NCBI GenBank assembly: GCA_905221605.1
Contig: CAJNDS010000546.1
Location: forward strand, 318,501 to 382,500
Length of the DNA stretch: 64,000 bases
Direction: 5' to 3'
DNA from: Symbiodinium natans
Taxonomy: Eukaryota > Sar > Dinophyceae > Suessiales > Symbiodiniaceae
Shown here piece after piece: positions 48,142 through 58,139 of the stretch (within the stretch, counting starts at the first letter, position 1; the number at the start of each line of letters is the position of its first letter). The position numbers and the translations under genes were made by a program. A model generated the notes under the pieces. That model did no database searches. It was given only the letters and a program-made list of their open reading frames with translations, and had not been told where the DNA came from.

Positions 48142-48300
48142 GTGCACCTTTGCGCCTCTTAAGCACAGGGCCCCCCCCCCCCCTCGCCCCCGTCGAGTAC
48201 ACGCGTATCCCCATGGGTTTAGGGTTTAGGGTTTAGGGTTTAGGGTTTAGGGTTTAGGGTTTAGGGTTTGGGGCGAGTGCACGAGTATGCTTGTGCGGAG

Positions 48301-48481
48301 GTTCTCTACTTGGAGGTTTAGGGTTTAGGGCTTAGGATTTAGGGTTTAGGCGTACTTAGTAACCCAATTATAACTGTACTTTTGGCCCAATTGTAAGCCC
48401 TTTTGAGTGCCCTAACGTGGCTACCGTTGGGGTGTAAGTACAGTTATAATTGGGTTCTTAAGTGCCATGAACCTCCACGTA
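48301..48481. mobile_element. F3 element interrupted near its left end by heptamers
   Basis: TACTTGGAGG, then 40 bp of TTTAGGG variants, then CGTACTTAGTAACCCAATTA...AGTGCCATGAACCTCCACGTA. Confidence 0.65.
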
Positions 48482-48837
48482 TGTCTGGACAAGCTAAGAC
48501 CTCGAAGCAGCAATGGGTAGGATTTACCTCAAAATCCTTTGGGGGGTTCGGGGACCCTTGTGAAGAACCATTTCTGTGGGCTTCCTGTGGGGAGAAGCTT
48601 GGAGGGGAGCTACTCGGAGTCTCTCACCCCCAAGCCATTCAAAGTTTAGGGTTTCGGGCTTTGTGTTCTTCAGGGTTTATGAGGCTTATAGCGCTTTTGG
48701 GTTTAAGGTTGGGAGGGGCTGTAGTGAAGTCTCCAAGTGGAAGCTTCGAGGCTGTCCAAAGGACGGTACGACCCCAAGCCCTGAAACCCGAGAGCCCAAA
48801 AACTCTAAAACCCCAAACCCAAGAACCCAAGAACCCT

Positions 48838-48960
48838 AAAACCCTAAAACCCTAAAACCCTAAAACCCTAGAACTCTAAAACCCTAAAACCCTAAAACCC
48901 TAAAACCCTAAAACCCTAAAACCCTAAAACCCTAAAACCCTAAAACCCTAAAACCCTAAA
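48838..48960 (+). repeat. Octamer array CCCTAAAA
   Basis: About 15 units of the 8-mer rather than the 7-mer, the only such block here. Confidence 0.9.
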
Positions 48961-49115
48961 CCCAAGAACCCTAAACCCAAAACCCTAAGCCCCTAAGCCC
49001 TGAAACCCCGAACCCTACAACCGTAATCCCGAAAACCTTGAACCCTAAACCCTCAACCCCAACAGCACCAACCCCAAACACCCAAAATGGGGGGTAGCAA
49101 ACCCCTAAACCCTAA

Positions 49116-49376
49116 ACCCTAAACCCTAAAGCCTAAACCCTAAACCCTAAACCCTAAACCCTAAATCCTAAACCCTAAACCCTAAACCCTAAACCCTAAA
49201 TCCTAAAAACCCTAAACCCTAAACCCTAAACCCTAAACCCTAAACCCTAAACCCTAAACCCTAAACCCTAAACCCTAAACCCTAAACCCTAAACCCTAAA
49301 CCCTAGACCCTAAACCCTAAAACCCTAAACCCTAAACCCTAAACCCTAAAACCCTAAGCCCTAAACCCTAAACCCT
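49116..49376 (+). repeat. CCCTAAA array, about 36 units
   Basis: Longest block in the window, with a few CCCTAAAA and CCTAAAT units. Confidence 0.95.
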
Positions 49377-49386
49377 CTTTTAACAG

Positions 49387-49436
49387 CGACCACCTCCAAG
49401 ACCCTCCCCGGAGGAAGCCGCGAGGCCGAAGCTTGG
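49387..49436 (+). CDS. Candidate exon, proline-rich
   Basis: CCTCTTTTAACAG acceptor; RPPPRPSPEEAARPKL; donor GTTTAGGG. Confidence 0.5.
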
Positions 49437-49706
49437 GTTTAGGGTTTAGGGTTTAGGGTTCAGGGTTCAGGGTTCAGGGTTTAGGGTTTAGGGTTTAGGG
49501 TTTAGGGTTTAGGGTTTAGGGTTTAGGGTTGAAATTTGAGGGTATTTGGTTTTTTGGGTTTCGGGCTGTCCATGATGTGCAGAATGCGGCGGGTGTGGGT
49601 GCCCAGAGGTCTGCACATCTCTCAACCTTTAAACCCTAAACCCCAAACCCTAAACCCTAAACTGCCCTAAACCCTAAACCCTAAACCCTAAACCCTAAAC
49701 CCTCAG

Positions 49707-49818
49707 CTATGAGCAGGCCGACGGCACACCCAAGCCCAATGGGCCTTCTCTGTGGTGCCCCGCATCTGCATGGGCCTGCTTGCAGCAGACCAGAAATAAG
49801 GACGCCCCCTTAGCCCTG
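49707..49818 (+). CDS. Candidate exon, 37 codons
   Basis: AAACCCTCAG acceptor; YEQADGTPKPNGPSLWCPAS then AWACLQQTRNKDAPLAL; donor GTTAGAAG, phase 0 into the next exon. Confidence 0.65.
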
Positions 49819-50010
49819 GTTAGAAGGTTTTAGAGGGGCTTGTCGGGGTTTATAGGGGTTTATAGGGTTCATCGGGTTTTGGGCTTTATAGGGTTTGTAG
49901 GGTCTAAAGGGTTTATGGGGTTTATAGGGTTGTTAGGGGTTATAGGGCTTAGGGTTGCGAATCCCGTGGATCTACAGCCCCTAAGCACTAGACCGCACGC
50001 TCGACCTCAG

Positions 50011-50059
50011 ACATCTTCGCGCAGCGAAGCGTTCAAAAGGGCCATTTTGATCTCGGGCG
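50011..50059 (+). CDS. Candidate exon
   Basis: CTCGACCTCAG acceptor; TSSRSEAFKRAILISG; donor GTCACAGG. Confidence 0.55.
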
Positions 50060-50077
50060 GTCACAGGGGATAGAATA

Positions 50078-50170
50078 TGGGGGTACCCTTTTTGGGGGCG
50101 GGGGTCCCTTTAAGGGGATTCTGTTCTATTTGGGTGTAAAAACGGGGCACCCCAATTTTGGGAAATACCC
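50078..50170. mobile_element. F5 element
   Basis: GGGGGTACCCTTTTTGGGGG...GGCACCCCAATTTTGGGAAA. Confidence 0.6.
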
Positions 50171-50236
50171 ACCCTAAACCCTAAACCCTAAACCCTAAAC
50201 CCTAAACCCCATATAAAGCCAGGTTGGGCCCAATAG

Positions 50237-50287
50237 AGGCCGGACCGGCCGTTCTCAGCTGTTCGTTTTGGCTCCTCCCATCTCACG
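50237..50287 (+). CDS. Candidate exon, 17 codons
   Basis: GGCCCAATAG / RPDRPFSAVRFGSSHLT / GTTTAGGG; a later start at CTCAG (50257) gives LFVLAPPIS. Confidence 0.45.
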
Positions 50288-50384
50288 GTTTAGGGTTTAG
50301 GGTTTAGGGTTTAGGGTTTAGGGTTTAGGGTTTAGGGTTTAGGGTTTAGGGTTTAGGGTTTAGGGTTTAGGGTTTAGGGTTTAG
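50288..50384 (-). repeat. TTTAGGG array, 14 units
   Basis: First base belongs to the donor of the exon before it. Confidence 0.95.
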
Positions 50385-50410
50385 GGGATTACGGAGTTTT
50401 GCCTAGGATT

Positions 50411-50523
50411 CCCTAGGGGTCCATGTACCTAAATGTGGAATACTTGGGCTTTAAAGTAACTCCTGCACAGGGACTTTGGGGCGGGGCCCAAGCACACAAT
50501 AATAAGGCAGATGGACCCTGAGG
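50411..50523. mobile_element. F1 element
   Basis: CCCTAGGGGTCCATGTACCT...AAGGCAGATGGACCCTGAGGG. Confidence 0.65.
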
Positions 50524-50918
50524 GATTTCTCATGCAATTTGAGACTAATCCCTGTCTAAGAATATTGGGGTCTTCATTGAAGCAGGGTTTATATTTCTGT
50601 TTTTGGCGAGTGTATATACCTGGTGTCCTTTTGGGGGTACAAGAAATATATACCCTGCTTCATGTAGGGTCTGATTATGACTCGGGATGTTCGACTCCTA
50701 CATCTATTTCGATACTGCCAAACATGCGCAGTTCAAAGCTCCTAAGACCCAAACTGTAAGGTTTAGGGTTTAGGGTTTAGGGCTTAGAGTTTAGGGTTTC
50801 GGGTTAGGGCTTAGGGTTTAGGGGTATGTGGAACTATTCTTAGACTAGCTCTAAACCCTAAACCCTAAACCCCAAACCCTAAACCCTAAACCCTAAACCC
50901 TAAACCCTAAACCCCAAG

Positions 50919-51013
50919 CCGGTGTCGGGACGAAGCCCAGGCTGTCCTTCATCCGGGAGCAGAATCCTCCCTACGGGCCCCAGGAGCAGCCCAATGCAAT
51001 GCTCGGCTGCTGG
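50919..51013 (+). CDS. Candidate exon, 31 codons
   Basis: AAACCCCAAG acceptor; GVGTKPRLSFIREQNPPYGP then QEQPNAMLGCW, third positions mostly G/C; GC donor GCTTGGGG. Confidence 0.65.
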
Positions 51014-51015
51014 GC

Positions 51016-51112
51016 TTGGGGTTTGGGATTTGGGGTTTGGGGTTTGGGGTTTGGGGTTTGGGGTTTGGGGTTTGGGGTTTGGGGTTTGGGGTTTGGGGTT
51101 TGGGGTTTGGGG
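51016..51112 (-). repeat. Variant heptamer TTTGGGG array, 13 units
   Basis: Homogeneous TTTGGGG, then switching to TTTAGGG. Confidence 0.95.
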
Positions 51113-51174
51113 TTTAGGGTTTAGGGTTTAGGGTTTGGGGCAGGAATTCAGGTTTTCAGGGTTCAGATACGTTT

Positions 51175-51336
51175 GGGTTGGTAAGTACCATGAGCCTCCC
51201 AGGTATAACCTCCAAGTGTGAGTGGACGTATTCCCCACTCGTAATTCATTAGGGCCCTGAAGTACCCTGATATGGCTGTAGTTGGGTTATGTGTACTTCT
51301 TATTGGGTTAACAAGTACTGTGGACCTTCAAGTATG
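51175..51336. mobile_element. F3 element, degenerate
   Basis: GTAAGTACCATGAGCCTCCC...CAAGTACTGTGGACCTTCAAGTA. Confidence 0.45.
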
Positions 51337-51381
51337 ATTTGGCGTTTAGGATTTCGGCTTCCAACGCTCCACTTGATTCAG

Positions 51382-51422
51382 CAATCAAAAACCTTGAAAG
51401 AGGAGGAAACCTTGGTGGACAG
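51382..51422 (+). CDS. Candidate exon
   Basis: ACTTGATTCAG / QSKTLKEEETLVD / GA donor GATTTAGGG. Confidence 0.5.
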
Positions 51423-51985
51423 GATTTAGGGTAGCAAGGCGTGCGAGGAGAACTGGCCCCGCCTTTTTTCTATTCTGATCCCTGAGGCATGCGAGACATC
51501 AACCAGCCATTCAGGCCGATTTAGGGAGGGGAGGGGAGTTCGGGATTTTGGAAACCCTAAACCCTAAACCCTAAACCCTAAACCCTAAACCTTAAACCCT
51601 AAACCCTAAACCCTAAACCCTAAACCCTAAACCCTAAACCCTAAACCCTAAACCCCAACAACGCTAAACCCCAAGAACGTTAAACCCCAAGAACGCTAAA
51701 CCCCAAGCCCCACCTCTCCGGAAGCCTCAGCCTCAATGGCAGATGCTCAGGGTAAGGCTTTAGGGCCTATAGGGGTTTGGGGTCTAGGATTCAGGGTTTA
51801 GGGTTTCAGGATTTAGGGTTTAGGGTTTCGGGTTCAGGGTTTAGGGCACAGGGTTGAGGGTTTATATAGGGTCTTGTTGATCTCAGTTGTGTTCAGCCCT
51901 AAACCCTAAACCCTAAACTCTAAACCCTAAACCGTAAACCCTAAACCCTAAACCCTCAACCCTAAGCCTAAACCCTACGCCACAG

Positions 51986-52075
51986 GTACCACCTCCCGCA
52001 GATGCCTCTCTTCTTTTCCTTGGCCTCCGCTTCCCTGGGGCTTTTCATGGTGGGCAGCCCAGCTTTCTGCAGAGG
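51986..52075 (+). CDS. Candidate exon with membrane helix
   Basis: TACGCCACAG acceptor; YHLPQM then PLFFSLASASLGLFMVGSPA and FCR; donor GTTTTGGG. Confidence 0.65.
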
Positions 52076-52175
52076 GTTTTGGGTTTAGGGTTTAAGGTTG
52101 AGGGTTCAGGGTTGAGGGCATTAGGGTTTAGGCATGAGGAGGTTTAGATGGTCAATTCTCTATACGCCCCTTCAG

Positions 52176-52261
52176 GAGCCCCGCTGCCAGAATACGGTGA
52201 CAATGCCCACACGTACAGGGGGGGGTAGCCAGAACAAGGACTGCAATGCCGATAACTCACC
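52176..52261 (+). CDS. Candidate exon
   Basis: GCCCCTTCAG acceptor; EPRCQNTVTMPTRTGGGSQN then KDCNADNS; donor GTTTTTGG. N-x-T/S sites suggest a luminal loop (inference). Confidence 0.6.
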
Positions 52262-52739
52262 GTTTTTGGGGGGAGCAGTAGGCTAGGCTACTGGTTTGGG
52301 GTTTCGAGGATTCGAGATCCTCCACTTCTAGCTCCCTCTTCGGGCTGCGGTTTAGGGTTTAGGGTTTAGGGTTTAGGGTTTAGGGTTTAGGGTTTAGGGT
52401 TTAGGGTTTAGGGTTTAGGGTTTAGTGTTGTTGGAGTTTTCGGAGACGTGGTGTCGTGCTAATCTGGTGTTATACCCTGAAAAATACTTTCCGTTCCGGC
52501 GATGGTGCTGCAAGCTTCCATCGTCTTGCAAGGCCCTCTAGTTTACGGCTTTAAGGCCTAGGGTTTAGGGTAGAAGGTTCAGAGTAGGTATAAAGAGGGT
52601 TCTACGCACCTGAAACAAGGTAGTTTTTACGTATATCTACAGTTACCCCACTCAAAATCCCCAGGTTACACGGAGCCATGAGCCTGCAAGTAATCTTGTC
52701 GCCATGCCCTTCGCCTCCTGATGCAATGAGGTAGACTAT

Positions 52740-53005
52740 GCCATCCAGCATCAGAAGCTTTCAGCAACTAGAGTGGGAGGACATGGAATACGTAAACCCT
52801 GAACTCTAAACCCTAAATCCCATGAGGCAGAGTGTGTCATCCAGCATGAGAAGCTTTCTGCAAGCAGAGTGGAGGACATAGAATACAGTAGTGCCATCCA
52901 GCATCAGAAGCCTTCTGCAAGCAGAGTGGAGGACATAGAAATGCAGTAGTGCCATCCAGCATCAGAAGCTGTCTGCAAGCAGAGTGGAGGATCTAAAATA
53001 CAGTA
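52740..53005 (+). repeat. 57-bp minisatellite, four copies
   Basis: GCCATCCAGCATCAGAAGCC with TTCTGCAAGCAGAGTGGAGG; the first copy is separated by a CCCTAAA insert. The unit is a multiple of three and reads IQHQKPSASRVEDIE. Confidence 0.85.
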
Positions 53006-53118
53006 AGCCCTAAACTCTAAACCCCAAACCCTAAACCCTAGACCCTAAACCCTAGACCCTAAACCGTAAACCGTAAACCCTAAACCCTAAACCCTAGACT
53101 CTAAACCCTAAATTCTAG

Positions 53119-53205
53119 AATGCGTGTATGCCAAGGTGTGCTTGTTCACCACACTCATGCCGGGATCTCAGTTCATGCTCGAGGCCTTTGTGGCCTTTGC
53201 CTTTG
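53119..53205 (+). CDS. Candidate exon with hydrophobic segment
   Basis: AATTCTAG acceptor; CVYAKVCLFTTLMPGSQFML then EAFVAFAF; GC donor GCTCTTAGG just before an in-frame TAG. Confidence 0.65.
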
Positions 53206-53220
53206 GCTCTTAGGATTGGG

Positions 53221-53320
53221 GTTTAGGGTTTAGGGTTTAGGGTTTAGGGTTTAGGGTTTAGGGTTTAGGGTTTAGGGTTTAGGGTTTAGGGTTTAGGGTT
53301 TAGGGTTCAGGGTTCAGGGT
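53221..53320 (-). repeat. TTTAGGG array, 14 units
   Basis: Perfect units. Confidence 0.95.
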
Positions 53321-53684
53321 TTATCTGGGCTTACGATTTAGGGCCCCAAATACAAAGTCCAGAAACCAAGCCCAAAGCCCTGCAGCCCCGTCAACTCTGT
53401 CTGTAATTCCGAAGCAGTTTAGTCTAGGACCCTAAACCCTAGACCCTAAACCCTAAACCCTGAACAGGAAGTTCGGGCGCCTTATTTCCTTTTCTGGGCT
53501 GTTGAGAAGCCTACTTTTTTTTCTTTGACTCTTCTGGGTTCCCGGTTCCCTTTTTTCCAAGTACGTAGCCCAACAAGTATGTGCTCCTTGTCCCCGGGTC
53601 ACGGAAAACCTGGCTTAGGTTCCCTCTAAACCCTAAACCCTAAACCCTAAACCGCTTTTAGACCAGAGTACCTGTCTTTTCCAG

Positions 53685-53722
53685 ATTGCCCTCGGGGTCC
53701 AGGAGGAAGACCATTCTAAGAG
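53685..53722 (+). CDS. Candidate exon
   Basis: Textbook acceptor ACCTGTCTTTTCCAG; IALGVQEEDHSK; donor GTGAGAG. Confidence 0.65.
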
Positions 53723-54127
53723 GTGAGAGTTGGGTTTAGGGTTTAGGGTTTAGGGTTTAGGGTTTAGGGCTTAGGGCTTAGGGCTTAGGGTTTAGGGGGC
53801 TTAGGGCTTGGGGCTTGGGGCTTAGGGCTTAGGGCTTAGGGCGTAGGGTTTAGGGTTTAGGGTTTAGGGTTTAGGGCCCTGAGCTCTTTCCATAAACCCC
53901 GATATCCCCACGAAATGATGCAAATCAGCCGTTTTTTGGGCCTCTTTTACGGGTTTAGGAAGTGGGGGTTTCTGGTTTAGTCTTTTTAAGGTGAGTTAAC
54001 CCTAAAGCCCTAAACCCTAAACCCGAGACTCCCAAAACTCCCCAAACCCGCAAAGCCTGCACTCCTGGTCCAGGCCAGTCCCTAAACCCTAAACCTTAAA
54101 CCCTAAACCCTTAAACCCCAGGCTACT

Positions 54128-54224
54128 CCCTAAACCCTAAACCCTAAACCCTAAACCCTAAACCCTAAACCCTAAACCCTAAACCCTAAACCCTAAACCC
54201 TAAACCCTAAACCCTAAACCCTAA
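54128..54224 (+). repeat. CCCTAAA array, 14 units
   Basis: Perfect units. Confidence 0.95.
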
Positions 54225-54245
54225 CCGCGGAATTCCTGGTTCCAG

Positions 54246-54298
54246 GCTCCTCGAAGTTCAAGGCTCACGGCGGTGCGTGGACATCAGCTGGTTGGTCA
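54246..54298 (+). CDS. Candidate exon
   Basis: CCTGGTTCCAG acceptor; LLEVQGSRRCVDISWLV; strong donor GTAAGGCC. Confidence 0.6.
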
Positions 54299-54435
54299 GT
54301 AAGGCCATTTGGGGTTCAAAGGAGCTTCGGGAGAGGTAGGTTTTAGGTTTTAGGGTTTAGGGTTTAGGGTTTAGAGGGTTCCGGGTTTAGGACCAGAGCG
54401 CTGAATCAGGGTTTCAGGTTTCAAAACATACTCTT

Positions 54436-54531
54436 ACTTGGAGGAAGGGATAGAAGTGCTGAGAGCATCTCCAGAAGTATAGTTACCTTGCCTATGACCA
54501 ACTTACTAAGTCTCCTGATCCTTCAAGTAGC
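54436..54531. mobile_element. F2 element
   Basis: TACTTGGAGGAAGGGATAGA...CTTACTAAGTCTCCTGATCC. Confidence 0.5.
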
Positions 54532-55074
54532 AGCTCTATTTTGGGGTTCACGGGTTAGGGTTTGGAGCCTGTTTCGTCTCTAGTGTGACCTTAGGCCCTC
54601 ATCTTAGTTGAGCTCTGAACGAGCTTCTTAACAGGTACAGTGACAGCGCTGGATAAGAAACCTCTAAGTTCTGGCGACGGCACCCTTGATTTCATAATTA
54701 TGAAGCCCACTCAATTTCCGGGATTATAGCCTCCACACTTTTGAGGGTACCCTCGATTTCTTAACGAATTTCTTAATGGGATTCGAACTGGCAATGTTTG
54801 AATTAGTAAGGCGACGCCCTATCCATTAGGCTGGTCACTCAAGTTCTTAATTGGGGGCTCCCCTCGAATCGGCAATCCGGCCTCTCGATTTCTTAGTTGC
54901 ACTTGTTGGCACAGGGTTAAAGCTCGGGTTTATGCTTTGGGGTGGAGAACTTGCCTAGTTGAGGTTCTAAAAGGGGGGGGGAAATATAGAGGGAAGGGGG
55001 AAAGCGGGCGGAAAATAGAGAGGGGGGTAGTAGGGAAACCCGTGAGGCTGGGGAGGGCTGACTTCCCCAAACAG

Positions 55075-55148
55075 CGAAGATGCGCATGGGCTGTCGGTCT
55101 CCGGTCGGCCGCCGATGGCTGAGTTCAGGACATTTGTTCAAAGAGCAG
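55075..55148 (+). CDS. Candidate exon, 24 codons, basic
   Basis: TTCCCCAAACAG acceptor; KMRMGCRSPVGRRWLSSGHL then FKEQ; donor GTTAGC, phase 0. Confidence 0.55.
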
Positions 55149-55189
55149 GTTAGCAAACCCTAAACCCCTAAACCCCTAAACCTCCTAAG

Positions 55190-55521
55190 ACCAACGACGG
55201 AGAAGCAGGAGGAGGAGGAGATGGAAGAAGACCGATTTGAAGGCGAAAGGCCTTCGACAGCTTGAAGAATGGGTTGACGCCAGCGACGGCAAGTGGGATG
55301 AAGGCAGCTGGCACGAGAGGACGGCTGGCATGGAGGATGGTCGTCTTCATGGAAGGCAGTCGGTCAGACGCAACCTTCCTCCTCTAAAATCTGATCGCTG
55401 GTCGGAGGCGATGTCTCGGATGTGTTGCAATCTTACTCGGCACAAAATGAGGGCCTGCTTGATGCCTGATGCCCCATGCCGGACTGCTCGTTTGACCACC
55501 GGGGAAGAAGCAGAAACGTAA
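55190..55521 (+). CDS. Candidate terminal exon, about 110 codons
   Basis: After CCTCCTAAG an arginine-rich start (RRSRRRRRWKKTDLKAKG) leads into GLRQLEEWVDASDGKWDEGS, RSDRW-like LKSDRWSEAMSRMCCNLTRH and MPDAPCRTARLTTGEEAET, TAA at 55519. Long, unbroken, tryptophan- and cysteine-containing; not recognised. An overlapping frame at the 5' end (KQEEEEMEEDRFEGERPS) leaves the start open. Confidence 0.55.
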
Positions 55522-55645
55522 AGGCCACAAGCGCTAAACCCCTAAGCCCGACGTAATGGGTAGTGTGTAAGGTTATAAACCCTGAACCCTAAACCCTAAA
55601 CCCTAAACCCTAAACATCACCTGATTAAGAACCACTCGGTGTCAG

Positions 55646-55700
55646 GGCGTGACGGTCTACATGAACCGGACGCTCCCGTGCATTTGCGCCCCTCGGAGTG
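55646..55700 (+). CDS. Candidate exon
   Basis: CGGTGTCAG acceptor; GVTVYMNRTLPCICAPRS; donor GTTTGCTTG. Confidence 0.6.
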
Positions 55701-56073
55701 GTTTGCTTGCGGCTTTGAGGGGAACCCTAAACCCTAAACCCTAAACCCTAAACCCTAATCCCTAAACCCTAAACCCTAAACCCTAAACCCTAAACCCTAA
55801 AGTTTTAGGGCTTAGCTCCTCCCCGGGGCCCCCACCCTCTCAAGGGAGTCGATCTTGGGCCCCTAACGACGAACAACGTCCCACGCCCCCACCATGCTTC
55901 CCCCCACACACAACAGGAAGCATGCGGTTAAGTTCCAACTAACCAAAATCTCGGTCAGAACCTTTTGTCAACACTTTTTTAGCACCCAACTCTATGTAGT
56001 TTCTGAAAACCCTGCAACCTAAACCAACCCCAAACCCTAAACCCCAACTCACTTCGGGAACCGACGGCCCCAG

Positions 56074-56148
56074 GTCTTTCTGTTCATGGCTGGTTGGTAT
56101 GCCGCCGTGCTGCAAAGGGCGAGCAAGTGTGCCCCAGAAACTTTTAAG
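56074..56148 (+). CDS. Candidate exon, 25 codons, hydrophobic start
   Basis: GACGGCCCCAG acceptor; VFLFMAGWYAAVLQRASKCA then PETFK; donor GTGCAG, phase 0. Confidence 0.65.
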
Positions 56149-56558
56149 GTGCAGAAACCCTACAAGTCTTCTAAGGTCTTCACGCGTATACCCTATACAT
56201 GAGCCTAGAACGCCCACAAGCCTCATGAACCCTAGGGCCATAGAAGCCCCCAACCCTCAAACCAAAAGCTCTACAAGCCCTAAACACTAAACCCTAACTA
56301 GAAGCCCTAAACCCTGTAAGCCTGAAGCTAGAGGGGGGAGGGGGTGTTGGGGGGAGTCGAATGGCCTACAGCTCCAAAGTACAGGGCATTGGGCTAAGGG
56401 TTTCGGGTTGTTTGTTTACAGGCTTGCCTTCTCATGGGTTCTTTGAGGCCAAAACTTAAGCCGATGCCCTAAACCCTAAACCCTAAACCCTAAACCCTAA
56501 ACCCAAAACCCTCTCTGGAAGGTTTTTTTAATTTCAGGCTTCGGGCCTGCCCTTCCAG

Positions 56559-56656
56559 ACATGTACCTCCTTATCATAGACTCAGGCCCAAAAAGCACCA
56601 TACAGGAGGGGTACTTTAAGGCCCAAGTATTCCCTGTTTACGTACATGCACCCTTA
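56559..56656. mobile_element. F1 element, worn ends
   Basis: GACATGTACCTCCTTATCAT...TTTACGTACATGCACCCTTA, abutting an F3 element. Confidence 0.5.
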
Positions 56657-56762
56657 CTTAGAGGTTCAGCTACCCAATTTTCACCATGTTAATTAGGGTA
56701 CTGATAAGTGGGTTATGAGTACAGTTCTAATTGGGTTATAAGTGCCCTGAACCTCCAAGTAG
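56656..56762 (+). mobile_element. F3 element ending at a possible acceptor
   Basis: TACTTAGAGGTTCAGCTACC...GCCCTGAACCTCCAAGTAG. Confidence 0.55.
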
Positions 56763-56819
56763 GAGGGCGCACCACAACCACGGCCAGGTTCACCGTCTTG
56801 CAAGGTTCGACCGGAAACA
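56763..56819 (+). CDS. Candidate exon next to F3
   Basis: Starts after the element's AAGTAG; EGAPQPRPGSPSCKVRPET; alternatively from CGGCCAG (56788) VHRLARFDRK. A TTTAGGG array follows. Confidence 0.35.
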
Positions 56820-57011
56820 TTTAGGGTTTAGGGTTTAGGTTTAGGGTTTAAGGTTTAGGGTTTAGGGTTTAGGGTTTAGGGTTTAGGGTTTAGGGTTTAG
56901 GGTCCCTAGACCCGAAAGCGTTGCAAAAACCTACGGCCCGAAGCGCTGAATCGTGTCTCTCCAATCCCCTATATTAACCGCAAGCCCCAACTCCACCCCA
57001 GCCCTTCTCCT

Positions 57012-57090
57012 AAAACCTTCTAAACCTTCTAAACCTTCTAAACCTTCTAAACCTTCTAAACCTTCTAAACCTTCTAAACCTTCTAAACCG
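57012..57090 (+). repeat. Nonamer array CCTTCTAAA
   Basis: Nine units of the 9-mer, a local expansion of a mutated heptamer. Confidence 0.9.
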
Positions 57091-57130
57091 TCTAAACCCT
57101 AAACCCTAAACCCCAAATCCTAAACCACAG

Positions 57131-57204
57131 CATACCAAGGTCTACGTCGCTTCGGGGTTCGGCACCCTGCTTTGCTTCATCGCCGGCGCCTCTCTGTGGC
57201 CTGG
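57131..57204 (+). CDS. Candidate exon with membrane helix; possible pyrophosphatase N-terminal helix
   Basis: CTAAACCACAG acceptor; HTKVYVASGFGTLLCFIAGA then SLWP; GC donor GCTAGATT. The GTLLCFIAGA pattern resembles the helix preceding the G-x-V-G-M/V stretch of membrane pyrophosphatases, and a matching downstream piece lies at 59487 (inference). Confidence 0.6.
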
Positions 57205-57341
57205 GCTAGATTATGTTTAGGGCTTACCATAAACCCTAAAAACCCTAAACCCTCATACCTAAATGGGTTTAGGTTTTAGGGTTTAGGGTTTAGGGCTTAC
57301 CCTAAACCCCAAAAACCCTCAGCCCTAATCCCGACATGGGG

Positions 57342-57432
57342 GTTTCCGAAAATTGGGGTACCCTTTTGGGGGTCCCTTTCTGTTTAGTGTATCAAAGGGG
57401 TACCCCGTATATGGTATGCGGAAAACACCCAA
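57342..57432. mobile_element. F5 element
   Basis: GGGTTTCCGAAAATTGGGGT...GGGGTACCCCGTATATGG...GCGGAAAACACCC. Confidence 0.6.
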
Positions 57433-57724
57433 ACCTAAACCCTGAAACCCAAGACTGTTCAGGGTTTAGGGCTTAGGGTTTATCAAAAGGCGCAGGTGCG
57501 TTGTCCCCTCAAGTGGGTAAACCCTAAACCTTAAGAGGGGTTATGGGTTTTGAGAGTTTAGGGTTGAGGGTTTAGGGTTTAGGGTTTCGGGCTTAGGGTT
57601 TATGGGGTTTAGGGTTTGGGTCCAGGGTGTAGAAAAGTGAGCGCTTTTTGGTAGCAAACCACACCCGGACCATCCTTCAAGAACCCATATTTTGCTGATG
57701 GCCTTTGATATGACAAGGCGCTTC

Positions 57725-57860
57725 TTACTGGTCCTTAGTAGGGAATCAGGGAATTGCGTACCCTTGTAATCCCTTTAGGCGCAGTTTAGGGGGGAAACCC
57801 TAAACCCTAAACCCTAAACCCGAACCCTATTTCCCTCATTCCCCACGAAGAGCCAGTAGG
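57725..57860. mobile_element. F8 element with internal CCCTAAA block
   Basis: ACTGGTCCTTAGTAGGGAAT...TCATTCCCCACGAAGAGCCAGTA, with heptamers at 57796-57822 in place of the (TA)n core of 28663-28832. Confidence 0.6.
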
Positions 57861-58075
57861 TCGAGGGTTCCGGAGACCCGCTTCTAAGGAAGACGCAGGC
57901 AAACGCACACGATCACTTTGGGTGCTCCTAAGGTGACCCTAAACCCTAAACCCTAAACCCTAAACCCTAATCCCTGAGTTTTGGGCTAATTACCCGCACT
58001 ACCGCTTGAGAGCCCTAAACCCTACGCCCTAAACCCTAAACACAAAACCCTAAACCCTACACCCTACACCTTCAG

Positions 58076-58132
58076 AAGCAGTGCCGCAAGGAATATGGTG
58101 AGTGCAAAGGCCGACTGGCCCGCCGAAAGGGG
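58076..58132 (+). CDS. Candidate exon, basic
   Basis: ACACCTTCAG acceptor; KQCRKEYGECKGRLARRKG; GA donor GATTTGAGG. A canonical GTGAGTGC at 58098 could instead end it after KQCRKEY. Confidence 0.55.
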
Positions 58133-58139
58133 ATTTGAG

